This document shows positions 1 through 5,512 of a DNA stretch of 6,179 bases, in pieces. The stretch's first letter is position 1. Every line of letters starts with the position of its first letter. The DNA is from Robiginitomaculum sp. (GTDB taxonomy: Bacteria; Pseudomonadota; Alphaproteobacteria; Caulobacterales; Maricaulaceae), in contig NVVU01000021.1 of assembly GCA_002733485.1 (NCBI GenBank), positions 3,667 to 9,845 of the forward strand. The letters are read 5' to 3'. A program made the translations under genes and the position numbers. The notes below the pieces were generated by a model. It made no database searches and was not told where the DNA came from. It was given only the letters and a program-made list of their open reading frames with translations.

Positions 1-116
1 GCGTGAAAGAAGATGGCCCCCCTGGCGCCGTGCTGACCGCCGCCTCTTTTCATAAAACCTATGGCCTTGCCTTTGATAAGCGTGGATACTTGGATGATGA
101 GCCCACAACCCTCTGA
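1..116 (+). CDS. C-terminal end of an unidentified protein (partial)
   Basis: An open frame runs in from the left edge (first complete codon at 3) and stops at TGA 114-116. The last residues read ...LTAASFHKTYGLAFDKRGYL... and end in DDEPTTL. The codons look like those of the neighbouring genes, and the residue mix is that of an ordinary soluble protein. This frame fits the first 90 bases better than a 5' extension of the downstream methyltransferase, which has no ribosome binding site at its earliest ATG (61). I do not recognise the family from about 37 residues. The main doubt is whether the frame is truly coding, because so little of it is visible. Confidence 0.5.
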   Translation, partial: VKEDGPPGAVLTAASFHKTYGLAFDKRGYLDDEPTTL

Positions 117-930
117 GCCGCCCTGGGGCACCTATGCGCCCACAGGCCTGAATGCAGGCCTGATTTCACTGTCACGTGCCATGCCCACGAACGGTCTGGG
201 CCGCCTGATGGCCGGGTTTTTCAGAAAACTGGCATTGCTGACTGGGCATGATCCACTGGATTTACAGGTGTTTGGCACGCCCGCACGCTTTTACCTTTAT
301 GATAATTTGACTGAAAAGCGCGTCGCCTTCATGCCACAGTTTTTTGACCCCGAAGAGCGCGCCGCTTTGTTGGCGATCATGCACAAGGATTTTGTTTTCA
401 TAGATATTGGTGCCAATGCGGGGTTTTATTCACTGTTTGTGGCCAGCAAAGCCGGTGCATCCGCCAAAATCATAGCGGTGGAGCCACAGGCTGAAATGGC
501 CCGCCGTTTGCGCTTTAATGTAAAGGCGGGTGGCTTTACGCAAATCATACACGAAAACGCCGCCCTGGCCGATGGCCCCGGTGAAGCGGTGTTGAACATT
601 GTCCATAAAAATCGCGGGGCCAGCGGCTTTAGTCCTCGAGGTAACCAGGCCGGAGATGAAACCATCACCGTGCCCACCATGGCCTTATTGGCATTAATGG
701 ATAAACACGCCATCACCCGCGCCGATGCCATCAAAATCGACATTGAGGGAGCGGAAGATCTGGTTTTACCAGCTTTTTTTGAAACCTGCCCACCGGAACG
801 CCTGCCCAGATTGATGATTATCGAGCACAATGAGGATTGGGCGGTGGATTGCATCGCCCTGGCCATCAATGCCGGCTATCAGCATGCCGGACAAGGGCGC
901 AAAAACGCAATATTAAAGCTTATACCTTAG
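94..930 (+). CDS. FkbM-family SAM-dependent methyltransferase
   Basis: This is a class I methyltransferase of about 278 residues. It shows the glycine-rich SAM loop FIDIGANAGFY (about 102-112), the acidic end of strand beta2 in AVEP (about 128-131), and the family hallmark KIDIEGAE (about 214-221), followed by a hydrophobic IIEHNE strand. The N-terminal block with NLTEKR and MPQFFDPEER is typical of alphaproteobacterial FkbM proteins. FkbM enzymes usually O-methylate sugars or other hydroxyl groups in surface polysaccharides or secondary metabolites; the substrate here cannot be read. The start is uncertain. ATG 61 would overlap the upstream gene by 56 nt and lacks a Shine-Dalgarno. ATG 94 (or the adjacent ATG 97) has GTGGA 7 nt upstream and cuts the overlap to about 20 nt, a common coupled arrangement. 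The 3' end overlaps the convergent regulator gene by 11 bp. No link to the sulfide genes is implied. Confidence 0.85.
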   Translation: MMSPQPSEPPWGTYAPTGLNAGLISLSRAMPTNGLGRLMAGFFRKLALLTGHDPLDLQVFGTPARFYLYDNLTEKRVAFMPQFFDPEERAALLAIMHKDFVFIDIGANAGFYSLFVASKAGASAKIIAVEPQAEMARRLRFNVKAGGFTQIIHENAALADGPGEAVLNIVHKNRGASGFSPRGNQAGDETITVPTMALLALMDKHAITRADAIKIDIEGAEDLVLPAFFETCPPERLPRLMIIEHNEDWAVDCIALAINAGYQHAGQGRKNAILKLIP

Positions 931-1228
931 AGCAATAAAGGCCATGCAAGGCCTCAAGCACGGTGATTACTTCAGCACCTTCAACACCATAATAAACGGT
1001 TTGGGCCTCGCGGCGCGTTTTAACAAAACCATCTTCGCGAAGTCGCGCCAAATGCTGTGACAGGGCCGACTGACTAAGCCCGACGCGCTTGGCCAGCGCC
1101 CCCACAGAACGCTCACCCTCTGCCAACAGGCACAGAACCAGTAACCGTTTTGGGTTACTCATCGCTTGCAGCAGCGCCGAAGCCCTGCCAACATTATTTT
1201 CCATTTCTTCCAGTGCCATGCTGGTCAT
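920..1228 (-). CDS. bigR: ArsR-family repressor, BigR/SqrR-type persulfide sensor
   Basis: This 102-residue winged-helix regulator has the ArsR layout: a helical start (ALLQAMSNPKRLLVLCLL, 18-35), the recognition helix-turn-helix (VGLSQSALSQHLARLRE, 49-65), the wing (TRREAQTVYYGV, 71-82) and a final dimerisation helix. The metal-site motif ELCVC of arsenic and cadmium sensors is absent. Instead there is one cysteine in the second helix (Cys33) and one in the last helix (Cys99). Their 66-residue separation equals that of Cys41/Cys107 in SqrR and Cys42/Cys108 in BigR, which form a disulfide or polysulfide bridge on exposure to persulfide and release DNA. The gene is divergent from a persulfide dioxygenase candidate, as expected for an autoregulated repressor of that operon. 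Starts at 1228 or 1219 are both possible; alignment with the family from memory favours one of these over the internal ATG at 1204. Its 3' end overlaps the FkbM gene. Confidence 0.87.
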   Translation of the reverse strand: MTSMALEEMENNVGRASALLQAMSNPKRLLVLCLLAEGERSVGALAKRVGLSQSALSQHLARLREDGFVKTRREAQTVYYGVEGAEVITVLEALHGLYCSKV

Positions 1229-1251
1229 ATTAGCGTTTACTCATATATAAT
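1222..1251 (+). promoter_or_regulatory. Candidate sigma-70 promoter for the persulfide dioxygenase operon
   Basis: A perfect TATAAT lies at 1246-1251 with TGGTCA (four of six matches to TTGACA) at 1222-1227, spacer 18 bp. It sits in the most AT-rich stretch of the divergent intergenic region, and transcription would begin near 1258, leaving a leader of about 60 nt. The hexamers overlap the start of the divergent repressor gene, so a repressor bound here could shut both directions. No ATTC-N8-GAAT repeat, which I recall as the SqrR operator, occurs between the two genes. Promoter activity is inferred from sequence only. Confidence 0.45.
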
Positions 1252-1263
1252 TGCAAGTTCATC

Positions 1264-1280
1264 CACGGTGTTTTACCGTG
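1264..1280 (+). promoter_or_regulatory. Inverted repeat in the persulfide dioxygenase leader
   Basis: CACGGT (1264-1269) and ACCGTG (1275-1280) are perfect reverse complements around a 5-nt GTTTT loop. The element lies just downstream of the predicted transcription start and about 36 nt before the start codon. It could be an operator half-site pair or a small 5'-end mRNA hairpin. There is no T-run after it, so it is not an intrinsic terminator. Confidence 0.4.
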
Positions 1281-1307
1281 CCCAGGTTAAAAGTCGAAGA
1301 AGATTAT

Positions 1308-1311
1308 GAGG
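1308..1311 (+). promoter_or_regulatory. Ribosome binding site fixing the hydrolase start
   Basis: GAGG lies 5 nt before ATG 1317. It supports that start over the in-frame TTG at 1251, which overlaps the predicted -10 box and has no Shine-Dalgarno. Confidence 0.6.
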
Positions 1312-1316
1312 TTTCC

Positions 1317-2186
1317 ATGGGTGTAAAGCCACAAATAACTGCGTTTTTTGACGAAAACACCTTTACCGTCAGTTATGTCATCAGCGATCCGGCAGGCAAA
1401 AAGGCTGCCATTCTGGATTCGGTTCTGGATTTTGACCCCGCCTCCGGGCGCACCGGCACCAAAAGTGCCGATAAAATCCTGGACCATGTCCAACACCATG
1501 ACCTGACCGTTGACTGGATATTGGAAACCCATGCCCATGCGGACCATCTCAGCGCCGCACAGTATTTAAAGAAAAAACTGGGCGCAAAAATTTGCATTGG
1601 CGGCGCCATTACCCAAGTGCAACAGGTGTTTGCCGGGATTTTAAATCTGGGCGATGGTTTTGCCTGTGATGGCACCCAGTTTGATCACTTGTTTGAAGAT
1701 GGCGAAACCATCGCCCTTGGTGATTTACAGATCAGCGTTATGGCCACGCCCGGGCACACGCCGGGCTGTGTTACCTATTGTGTGGGTAAAAACGCCTTTG
1801 TTGGCGACACGCTTTTCATGCCAGATTTTGGCACGGCGCGGGCAGATTTTCCGGGCGGTGATGCAAAAACCCTATATCATTCGATCAAGCGCATTTTAGC
1901 CCTGCCCGAGGATACCACACTCTATATGTGTCATGATTACAAAGCCCCCGGGCGCGATAAATTTGCCTGGGTGACCAGCGTCGCTAAGCAGCGTCAAAAA
2001 AATGTGCATATCCACGATGGCATAACGGAGGATGAATTTATTGCCATGCGCACCGCCAAGGATAAAACCTTGTGCGTGCCACGGCTGATCCTGCCTTCGA
2101 TCCAGATTAACATTCGCGCCGGGGCCATGCCCGAACCCGAAGACAATGGCCGGTCTTATCTGAAACTGCCCCTGAACACGATTTAA
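1317..2186 (+). CDS. blh: MBL-fold persulfide dioxygenase (Blh / ETHE1-like)
   Basis: This metallo-beta-lactamase-fold protein has 289 residues from ATG 1317. It has the signature THAHADH (71-77) and further ligands His147 (in TPGHTPG), Asp164 (in GDTLF) and His206 (in CHDYK). His72, His147 and Asp164 correspond to the single-iron site of ETHE1-type persulfide dioxygenases, which oxidise glutathione persulfide with O2 to sulfite and glutathione. The segment after Asp164 (MPDFGTARADFPGG) fits the Blh/ETHE1 branch rather than glyoxalase II or true beta-lactamases. The C-terminal 80 residues form the extension seen in Blh proteins. No signal peptide is visible, so it is cytoplasmic. The gene is divergent from the BigR-type repressor, and its TAA shares one base with the ATG of the DUF442 gene, so the two are almost certainly co-transcribed. 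Pipelines often label such proteins simply MBL-fold hydrolase. Confidence 0.88.
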   Translation: MGVKPQITAFFDENTFTVSYVISDPAGKKAAILDSVLDFDPASGRTGTKSADKILDHVQHHDLTVDWILETHAHADHLSAAQYLKKKLGAKICIGGAITQVQQVFAGILNLGDGFACDGTQFDHLFEDGETIALGDLQISVMATPGHTPGCVTYCVGKNAFVGDTLFMPDFGTARADFPGGDAKTLYHSIKRILALPEDTTLYMCHDYKAPGRDKFAWVTSVAKQRQKNVHIHDGITEDEFIAMRTAKDKTLCVPRLILPSIQINIRAGAMPEPEDNGRSYLKLPLNTI

Positions 2187-2617
2187 TGAAAGCACCGATT
2201 ATGGGAATGAAAATCCGCCCCTTGAGCCTGCACTTTGCCGTCTCGCCGCAAATCCGCCCGGCCGATGTCGCCATGGCGGCGGCCCAGGGCTATACCACGA
2301 TTATCAATAACCGCCCGGACGGTGAGGGCTGGGGTCAGCCCAAAAGCGCCGATATCGAGGCCGAAGCCAAAGCCCATGGCCTGACTTATACCCATATTCC
2401 GATCAATTTACGGGGTATGGCCCCTGAACAGGTGGGCCAGATGATCAGCGCCCAGAAAGCCGCCACAGGTCCGGTGCTGGCCTTTTGCAATACCGGAACC
2501 CGGTCCAGTATTCTCTGGGCATTATCGCAAGCAGGCAAAATGCCTGCTGACGAAATTATCGCGGCGGCCGCCAAGGCTGGCTATAATGTCAGTAATTTAC
2601 GAGCACATCTAGGTTAG
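2186..2617 (+). CDS. DUF442 (TIGR01244) sulfurtransferase/phosphatase-like protein
   Basis: This small cytoplasmic protein of up to 143 residues has the dual-specificity-phosphatase-like fold of DUF442. It contains the conserved NNRPDGE turn (about 41-47), the HIPINLRGM strand-loop (about 70-78) and the active-site loop FCNTGTRSS with Cys101 and Arg106. A C-X4-R loop is rhodanese-sized, one residue shorter than the C-X5-R of protein tyrosine phosphatases. In plant-associated bacteria this domain is fused to the N-terminus of the MBL dioxygenase in Blh and is described as a sulfur transferase; here it is a separate downstream gene. It probably generates or hands on a persulfide substrate. Start choice: ATG 2186 overlaps the previous stop by one base; ATG 2201 or 2207 would give a start closer to the family's usual MxIRPLS beginning. 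None has a strong ribosome binding site, so translational coupling is likely. Confidence 0.83.
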   Translation: MKAPIMGMKIRPLSLHFAVSPQIRPADVAMAAAQGYTTIINNRPDGEGWGQPKSADIEAEAKAHGLTYTHIPINLRGMAPEQVGQMISAQKAATGPVLAFCNTGTRSSILWALSQAGKMPADEIIAAAAKAGYNVSNLRAHLG

Positions 2618-2632
2618 GGATCTGAACCTAGA
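2608..2632. terminator. Hairpin shared by two converging genes
   Basis: TCTAGGTT (2608-2615) and AACCTAGA (2625-2632) form a perfect 8-bp stem with a 9-nt loop. The TAG of the DUF442 gene (2615-2617) begins at the last base of the left arm, and the TAG of the opposite-strand TPR gene (2630-2628) lies inside the right arm. No run of T follows on either strand, so classic intrinsic termination is doubtful. A two-way transcript end or mRNA-stabilising hairpin is the best reading. Confidence 0.5.
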
Positions 2633-3176
2633 GAGAGCGCCCCTTAACCGCCGAAGCCAGACGTTCTGCGCCGGCTTTGGCGGTTTTTTCAAACGGGTTG
2701 ATGGCCAGTGCGTCACTATAGGCCTGATAGGCGGCCGCTTCGGCCCCCAGCCGTTCCAGCACCATGCCCAGTCCGGTCAGCGCCCCAAAGTGACGCGGCT
2801 GTATTTCCAGCGCCCTGTTCAGGTCTTCCAGCGCCTCGCTAAACTGACCGCGCTTATATTCCAGCCCGGCACGGCGGTTATAGCCTTCGGCAAAATCGGG
2901 GGCGAATTCAACCACATCGCCATAAAAATCACTGGCCAGGTCCAGCATGCCGGCCTTTTGCGCCGTTATGCCCCGTTGCAACAGAAGGTCTACCGTGGGG
3001 CTGCCGCTATCGAAAAACAGCGCCCAGACCTCTTCGGTGATTTGTTCGACCTCGCTCTCATTGGGTGATTGCGTCAGGCGGGACAACAGATCATCCAATG
3101 AGGATACAGCATTGCCCTGAGCAAACGCAGGAACGCTGAGAAACAGCGTAAAAACAAGGATAAGCCAACGGGTCAT
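2628..3176 (-). CDS. Exported tetratricopeptide-repeat protein
   Basis: The 182-residue product begins with a clear signal peptide: one Arg, a hydrophobic core (LILVFTLFLSV) and an AFA cleavage site before Gln20, so the mature protein is probably periplasmic. After a charged helical stretch (25-57) come about three TPR units (roughly 62-95, 96-129 and 130-163) with repeat-end signatures FAPDF, IQPRHF and INPF. TPR arrays bind proteins; no catalytic motif is present. Proteins of this size and layout, with the SGSPTVDLLLQRG segment, are widespread in alphaproteobacteria, but I know of no assigned function. The gene follows mtnA after 19 bp on the same strand and may be read through from it, although the relation could be positional only. 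No strong ribosome binding site precedes ATG 3176. Confidence 0.85.
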   Translation of the reverse strand: MTRWLILVFTLFLSVPAFAQGNAVSSLDDLLSRLTQSPNESEVEQITEEVWALFFDSGSPTVDLLLQRGITAQKAGMLDLASDFYGDVVEFAPDFAEGYNRRAGLEYKRGQFSEALEDLNRALEIQPRHFGALTGLGMVLERLGAEAAAYQAYSDALAINPFEKTAKAGAERLASAVKGRSL

Positions 3177-3195
3177 AAGGCTATTTTAGAGGCGC

Positions 3196-4299
3196 TTATC
3201 CCTTTTGACCAGCACGCTCCGGGAAAAGCGCAGACAAAGCCGCCGTATTGGCCGCCACGATACCCCGTTCGGTGATCAGGCCGCTGACCAGCCGCGCCGG
3301 GGTGACATCAAAGGCCGGGTTGGCCAAAGGCGAGCCGTCGGGGGTTAGCTGAACCTTAAGTACCGTTCCATCATCGGTCCGTCCCAAAACGTGAGAAACC
3401 TCGGAGCCGTCCCGTTCCTCGATAGGGATTTGAAAGCCATCCATCAGAGTAAAATCAATGGTGGAGGAGGGCAGGGTCACATAAAACGGGATGTTATTAT
3501 CGTGTGCTGCCAAAGCTTTTAAATACGTGCCGATCTTGTTGCACACATCGCCATTGGCACAGGTACGATCAGTCCCCACAATCACCAGATCCACCTTGCC
3601 ATGCTGCATCAAATGCCCCCCGGCATTATCGACAATCACATGATGGGGCACGCCGTGCTGGTTCAGCTCCCATGCGGTCAGGGCATCACCCTGATTGCGC
3701 GGGCGGGTTTCATCTACCCAGACATGAACGTTCAGCCCCAGATCATGGGCCTTGTATATCGGCGCGGTGGCGGTGCCCCAGTCCACTGTGGCCAGCCAGC
3801 CGGCATTGCAATGAGTGAGGATATTGACCGGCTCGCCCGCCGCCTTGGTCTTCGCAATGGCCGTGATCAGCGCCAGGCCGTGATCGCCAATAGCGCTGTT
3901 CACCATGACATCTTCATCGCACAGGCGCGCCGCCTCGTCATAAGCCGCCGTCATGCGCTCGCTTTGGACCAAGGGGGCCAGCGCCGTACGCATCTGGTCC
4001 AGCGCCCATTTCAGATTGATCGCAGTGGGCCGGGTGGCGTGCAGCACGTCATACGCCTGGTTTAACCCGGCATCAGAGGCATCGGCACGCATGGCCAGCG
4101 CCATGCCATAAGCCGCCGTGGCCCCGATCAACGGCGCGCCGCGCACCAGCATATCGGTAATGGCTCGCGCACAATCGGGCACGTTTCGCAAGGTGACGGT
4201 TTCAAAACAGAACGGAAATATGGTCTGATCAATTATCTCCACCGACCAACCATCATCATTCAGCCAGATGGTGCGCATGGGTTTGCCGTTGACTTTCAT
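3196..4299 (-). CDS. mtnA: S-methyl-5-thioribose-1-phosphate isomerase (MtnA)
   Basis: MtnA converts the aldose 5-methylthioribose-1-phosphate to the ketose 5-methylthioribulose-1-phosphate in the cytoplasm; some members also act on 5-deoxyribose-1-phosphate. At 367 residues the protein is full length. It shows RGAPLIG (53-59), [12 protein letters not shown] (89-100), [17 protein letters not shown] (161-177) with catalytic Cys164, [17 protein letters not shown] (196-212), and [18 protein letters not shown] (242-259) with catalytic Asp244. The Cys-Asp spacing of 80 equals that of Cys160/Asp240 in B. subtilis MtnA. These features separate it from eIF2B and ribose-1,5-bisphosphate isomerases. 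The opening [13 protein letters not shown] matches family starts. Its ATG overlaps the cupin TGA by 4 nt (ATGA), so the two are translationally coupled. Divergent from a FucA-like aldolase, it more likely feeds a DHAP-forming route than the classical dioxygenase salvage, for which no mtnB, mtnC or mtnD is visible. Confidence 0.94.
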   Translation of the reverse strand: MKVNGKPMRTIWLNDDGWSVEIIDQTIFPFCFETVTLRNVPDCARAITDMLVRGAPLIGATAAYGMALAMRADASDAGLNQAYDVLHATRPTAINLKWALDQMRTALAPLVQSERMTAAYDEAARLCDEDVMVNSAIGDHGLALITAIAKTKAAGEPVNILTHCNAGWLATVDWGTATAPIYKAHDLGLNVHVWVDETRPRNQGDALTAWELNQHGVPHHVIVDNAGGHLMQHGKVDLVIVGTDRTCANGDVCNKIGTYLKALAAHDNNIPFYVTLPSSTIDFTLMDGFQIPIEERDGSEVSHVLGRTDDGTVLKVQLTPDGSPLANPAFDVTPARLVSGLITERGIVAANTAALSALFPERAGQKG

Positions 4300-4664
4300 G
4301 TCTCATCTTCCAGATTTATATAGGTTTTGGGTTCAAATCGCGGGCGACAGACCAGATAGAAAATCAGATCGCCATCGCCGGTATTGGTGATACGCTGGGC
4401 CAGACCGGCGGCAATGCGTACACTGTCGCCTATGCCGACCTGGATCGCCCCTCCATCCACCTCCAGCCGTCCTGCACCCTCTTTTATGGTGTAAACTTCC
4501 TCGACTCCCAGCGCGTGTAATTGCGTGGTGACGCCTGCCTCAACCCGACCCGTGGCCAAAGACAGCTCCGGGCAAGCGTCATGATTGACCAGTTCGGTGA
4601 TGAAACAGCGCTCATCGGTCCAAAACTCTTGTCCGTCCGTGTGAAAGGGTGCAGGTTTGCTCAT
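4296..4664 (-). CDS. Small single-domain cupin protein
   Basis: The product has 122 residues from ATG 4664; an earlier TTG at 4700 in the same frame is less likely. It is one cupin barrel. Motif 1 reads [20 protein letters not shown] (44-63), keeping His50 and Glu56 but with Leu52 in place of the second His. Motif 2 reads [16 protein letters not shown] (79-94), with Gln90 where the metal-binding His usually sits and Ala for the Pro. The metal site is therefore atypical (His50, Glu56, perhaps Gln90), although I recall related alphaproteobacterial cupins sharing the LHA...QRITN pattern, so it may be a subfamily trait. The gene precedes and overlaps mtnA, implying a role in the same pathway. A cupin acts as a methylsulfurylase in the R. 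rubrum MTA-isoprenoid shunt, but the RubisCO-like partner of that route is not in this window. Function is not assigned: it may be an enzyme, a sugar-phosphate isomerase/mutarotase or a binding protein. Confidence 0.82.
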   Translation of the reverse strand: MSKPAPFHTDGQEFWTDERCFITELVNHDACPELSLATGRVEAGVTTQLHALGVEEVYTIKEGAGRLEVDGGAIQVGIGDSVRIAAGLAQRITNTGDGDLIFYLVCRPRFEPKTYINLEDET

Positions 4665-4724
4665 AGTAAAGCCATATCGGATTTTTCCCGATCCCGTCAA
4701 ACATAAGAGTCCAATCTTGCACGT
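4665..4724. promoter_or_regulatory. Divergent intergenic control region
   Basis: These 60 bp separate the start codons of the cupin-mtnA set and the SDR-aldolase set and must hold promoter elements for both. Only weak hexamers are visible: CATAAG (4702-4707) as a poor -10 on the + strand, and TTGACG with GATATG on the - strand. Within it ATCGG (4676-4680) and CCGAT (4688-4692) form a 5-bp inverted repeat around a T-rich 7-nt centre, a plausible operator reachable from both sides. Neither start codon has a strong Shine-Dalgarno. Confidence 0.45.
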
Positions 4725-5507
4725 ATGAGCACCAGTTCCACCACTTTGTTAAACCTGAACGGGCAAACCGCTTTGATTAGCGGGGCCAGCGGCCATATCG
4801 GCCAGCAGATCGCGCGCACCCTTGCCGGGGCCGGGGCAAAACTGGTTTTGCATGGCCATAAAAACCGCGATGCCGCCGAGGCGCTGGCCAGAGACATTCG
4901 CCAAAAAGGCGGTGAGGCGCTGGTCCTGATGGCCGACCTTGCCCAGCCTGAGGCCGCGAAGACTCTGGTCAAAGGAGCGCAGAAAGAAGGCTTTGCCCCG
5001 GATGTTCTGGTCAATAATGCCGCAAGGCAGGATGTGGTGGCCCTAAGCGATATGACAGAGACAGACTGGCGCACCATGTTTGACACTACCCTGCATAGCG
5101 CCTTTGCGTTAACCAGCGCGGTATGCAGCGCACTGATCAAGAATGGCAACCCCGGCGCGGTGGTCAACATTGCCTCCATCGAAGGACTGGCGGCGGCGGC
5201 GGGCCATGCCCATTATGCCAGCGCCAAGGCGGCGATATTGCATTTCACCCGGGCAGCGGCACTGGAATATGGCTCACATAATATTCGCATAAACGCCGTA
5301 TCGCCAGGCTTGATTGATCGTCCCGGCCTGGATAGCGACTGGCCAGACGGCGTAACGCGGTGGAAAGCCAAGGCCCCCCTTGGTCGTTTGGGCACACCGG
5401 GTGATGTGGCAAATGCAGTGCTGTATCTTTGCTCCCCCATGGCAAGCTGGGTCAGCGGTGAAAACCTGATTGTCGATGGCGGCATGCTCAGCGGGCCAAA
5501 CTGGTGA
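4725..5507 (+). CDS. SDR-family NAD(P)-dependent oxidoreductase
   Basis: This 260-residue classical short-chain dehydrogenase has the cofactor loop GASGHIG (20-26), a basic HGHKNR segment after strand beta2 (43-48) suggesting NADP(H), NNAA (97-100), Ser151 in NIASIEG, the catalytic pair Tyr164 and Lys168 in YASAK, the VSPGLI segment and the C-terminal VDGGM. The Asn of the extended N-S-Y-K tetrad appears to be Thr122 (FDTTLHSAF, where most relatives have a VNL-type sequence). The substrate is not readable. Its stop overlaps or abuts the aldolase start, so the two are one operon, and it faces mtnA across a 60-bp gap. The context suggests a reductase for the aldehyde released by the aldolase, or a dehydrogenase for a sugar intermediate; the first is my preferred inference. 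ATG 4725 is the only reasonable start, since the Rossmann strand begins 14 residues later. Confidence 0.88.
   Translation: MSTSSTTLLNLNGQTALISGASGHIGQQIARTLAGAGAKLVLHGHKNRDAAEALARDIRQKGGEALVLMADLAQPEAAKTLVKGAQKEGFAPDVLVNNAARQDVVALSDMTETDWRTMFDTTLHSAFALTSAVCSALIKNGNPGAVVNIASIEGLAAAAGHAHYASAKAAILHFTRAAALEYGSHNIRINAVSPGLIDRPGLDSDWPDGVTRWKAKAPLGRLGTPGDVANAVLYLCSPMASWVSGENLIVDGGMLSGPNW
5503..5507 (+). promoter_or_regulatory. Ribosome binding site within the SDR stop region
   Basis: GGTGA, which includes the SDR stop TGA, sits 5 nt before ATG 5513. It favours that start over the overlapping GTG at 5504 and couples translation of the two genes. Confidence 0.5.
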
Positions 5508-5512
5508 ATGAT

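Noticed and set aside
61..93. Methyltransferase start at ATG 61
   Set aside because: No Shine-Dalgarno precedes it, and it would overlap the upstream coding frame by 56 nt; ATG 94 has GTGGA at a proper distance.
426..869. Antisense open frame of 147 codons inside the FkbM gene
   Set aside because: It covers conserved methyltransferase motifs on the other strand, and its own translation has no recognisable domain.
920..1228. Arsenic or metal sensor
   Set aside because: The ELCVC-type metal site of ArsR/SmtB sensors is missing; the two cysteines match the persulfide-sensing pair instead.
1251..1316. TTG start extending the dioxygenase by 22 residues
   Set aside because: The TTG overlaps the perfect TATAAT box, and the extension does not look like family sequence; ATG 1317 has GAGG 5 nt upstream.
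3601..4065. Long + strand open frame of 154 codons inside mtnA
   Set aside because: It is an antisense shadow of conserved MtnA motifs; no family resemblance and no ribosome binding site.
4665..4700. TTG start extending the cupin by 12 residues
   Set aside because: A rare start codon inside the divergent control region; the ATG at 4664 gives a normal cupin N-terminus.
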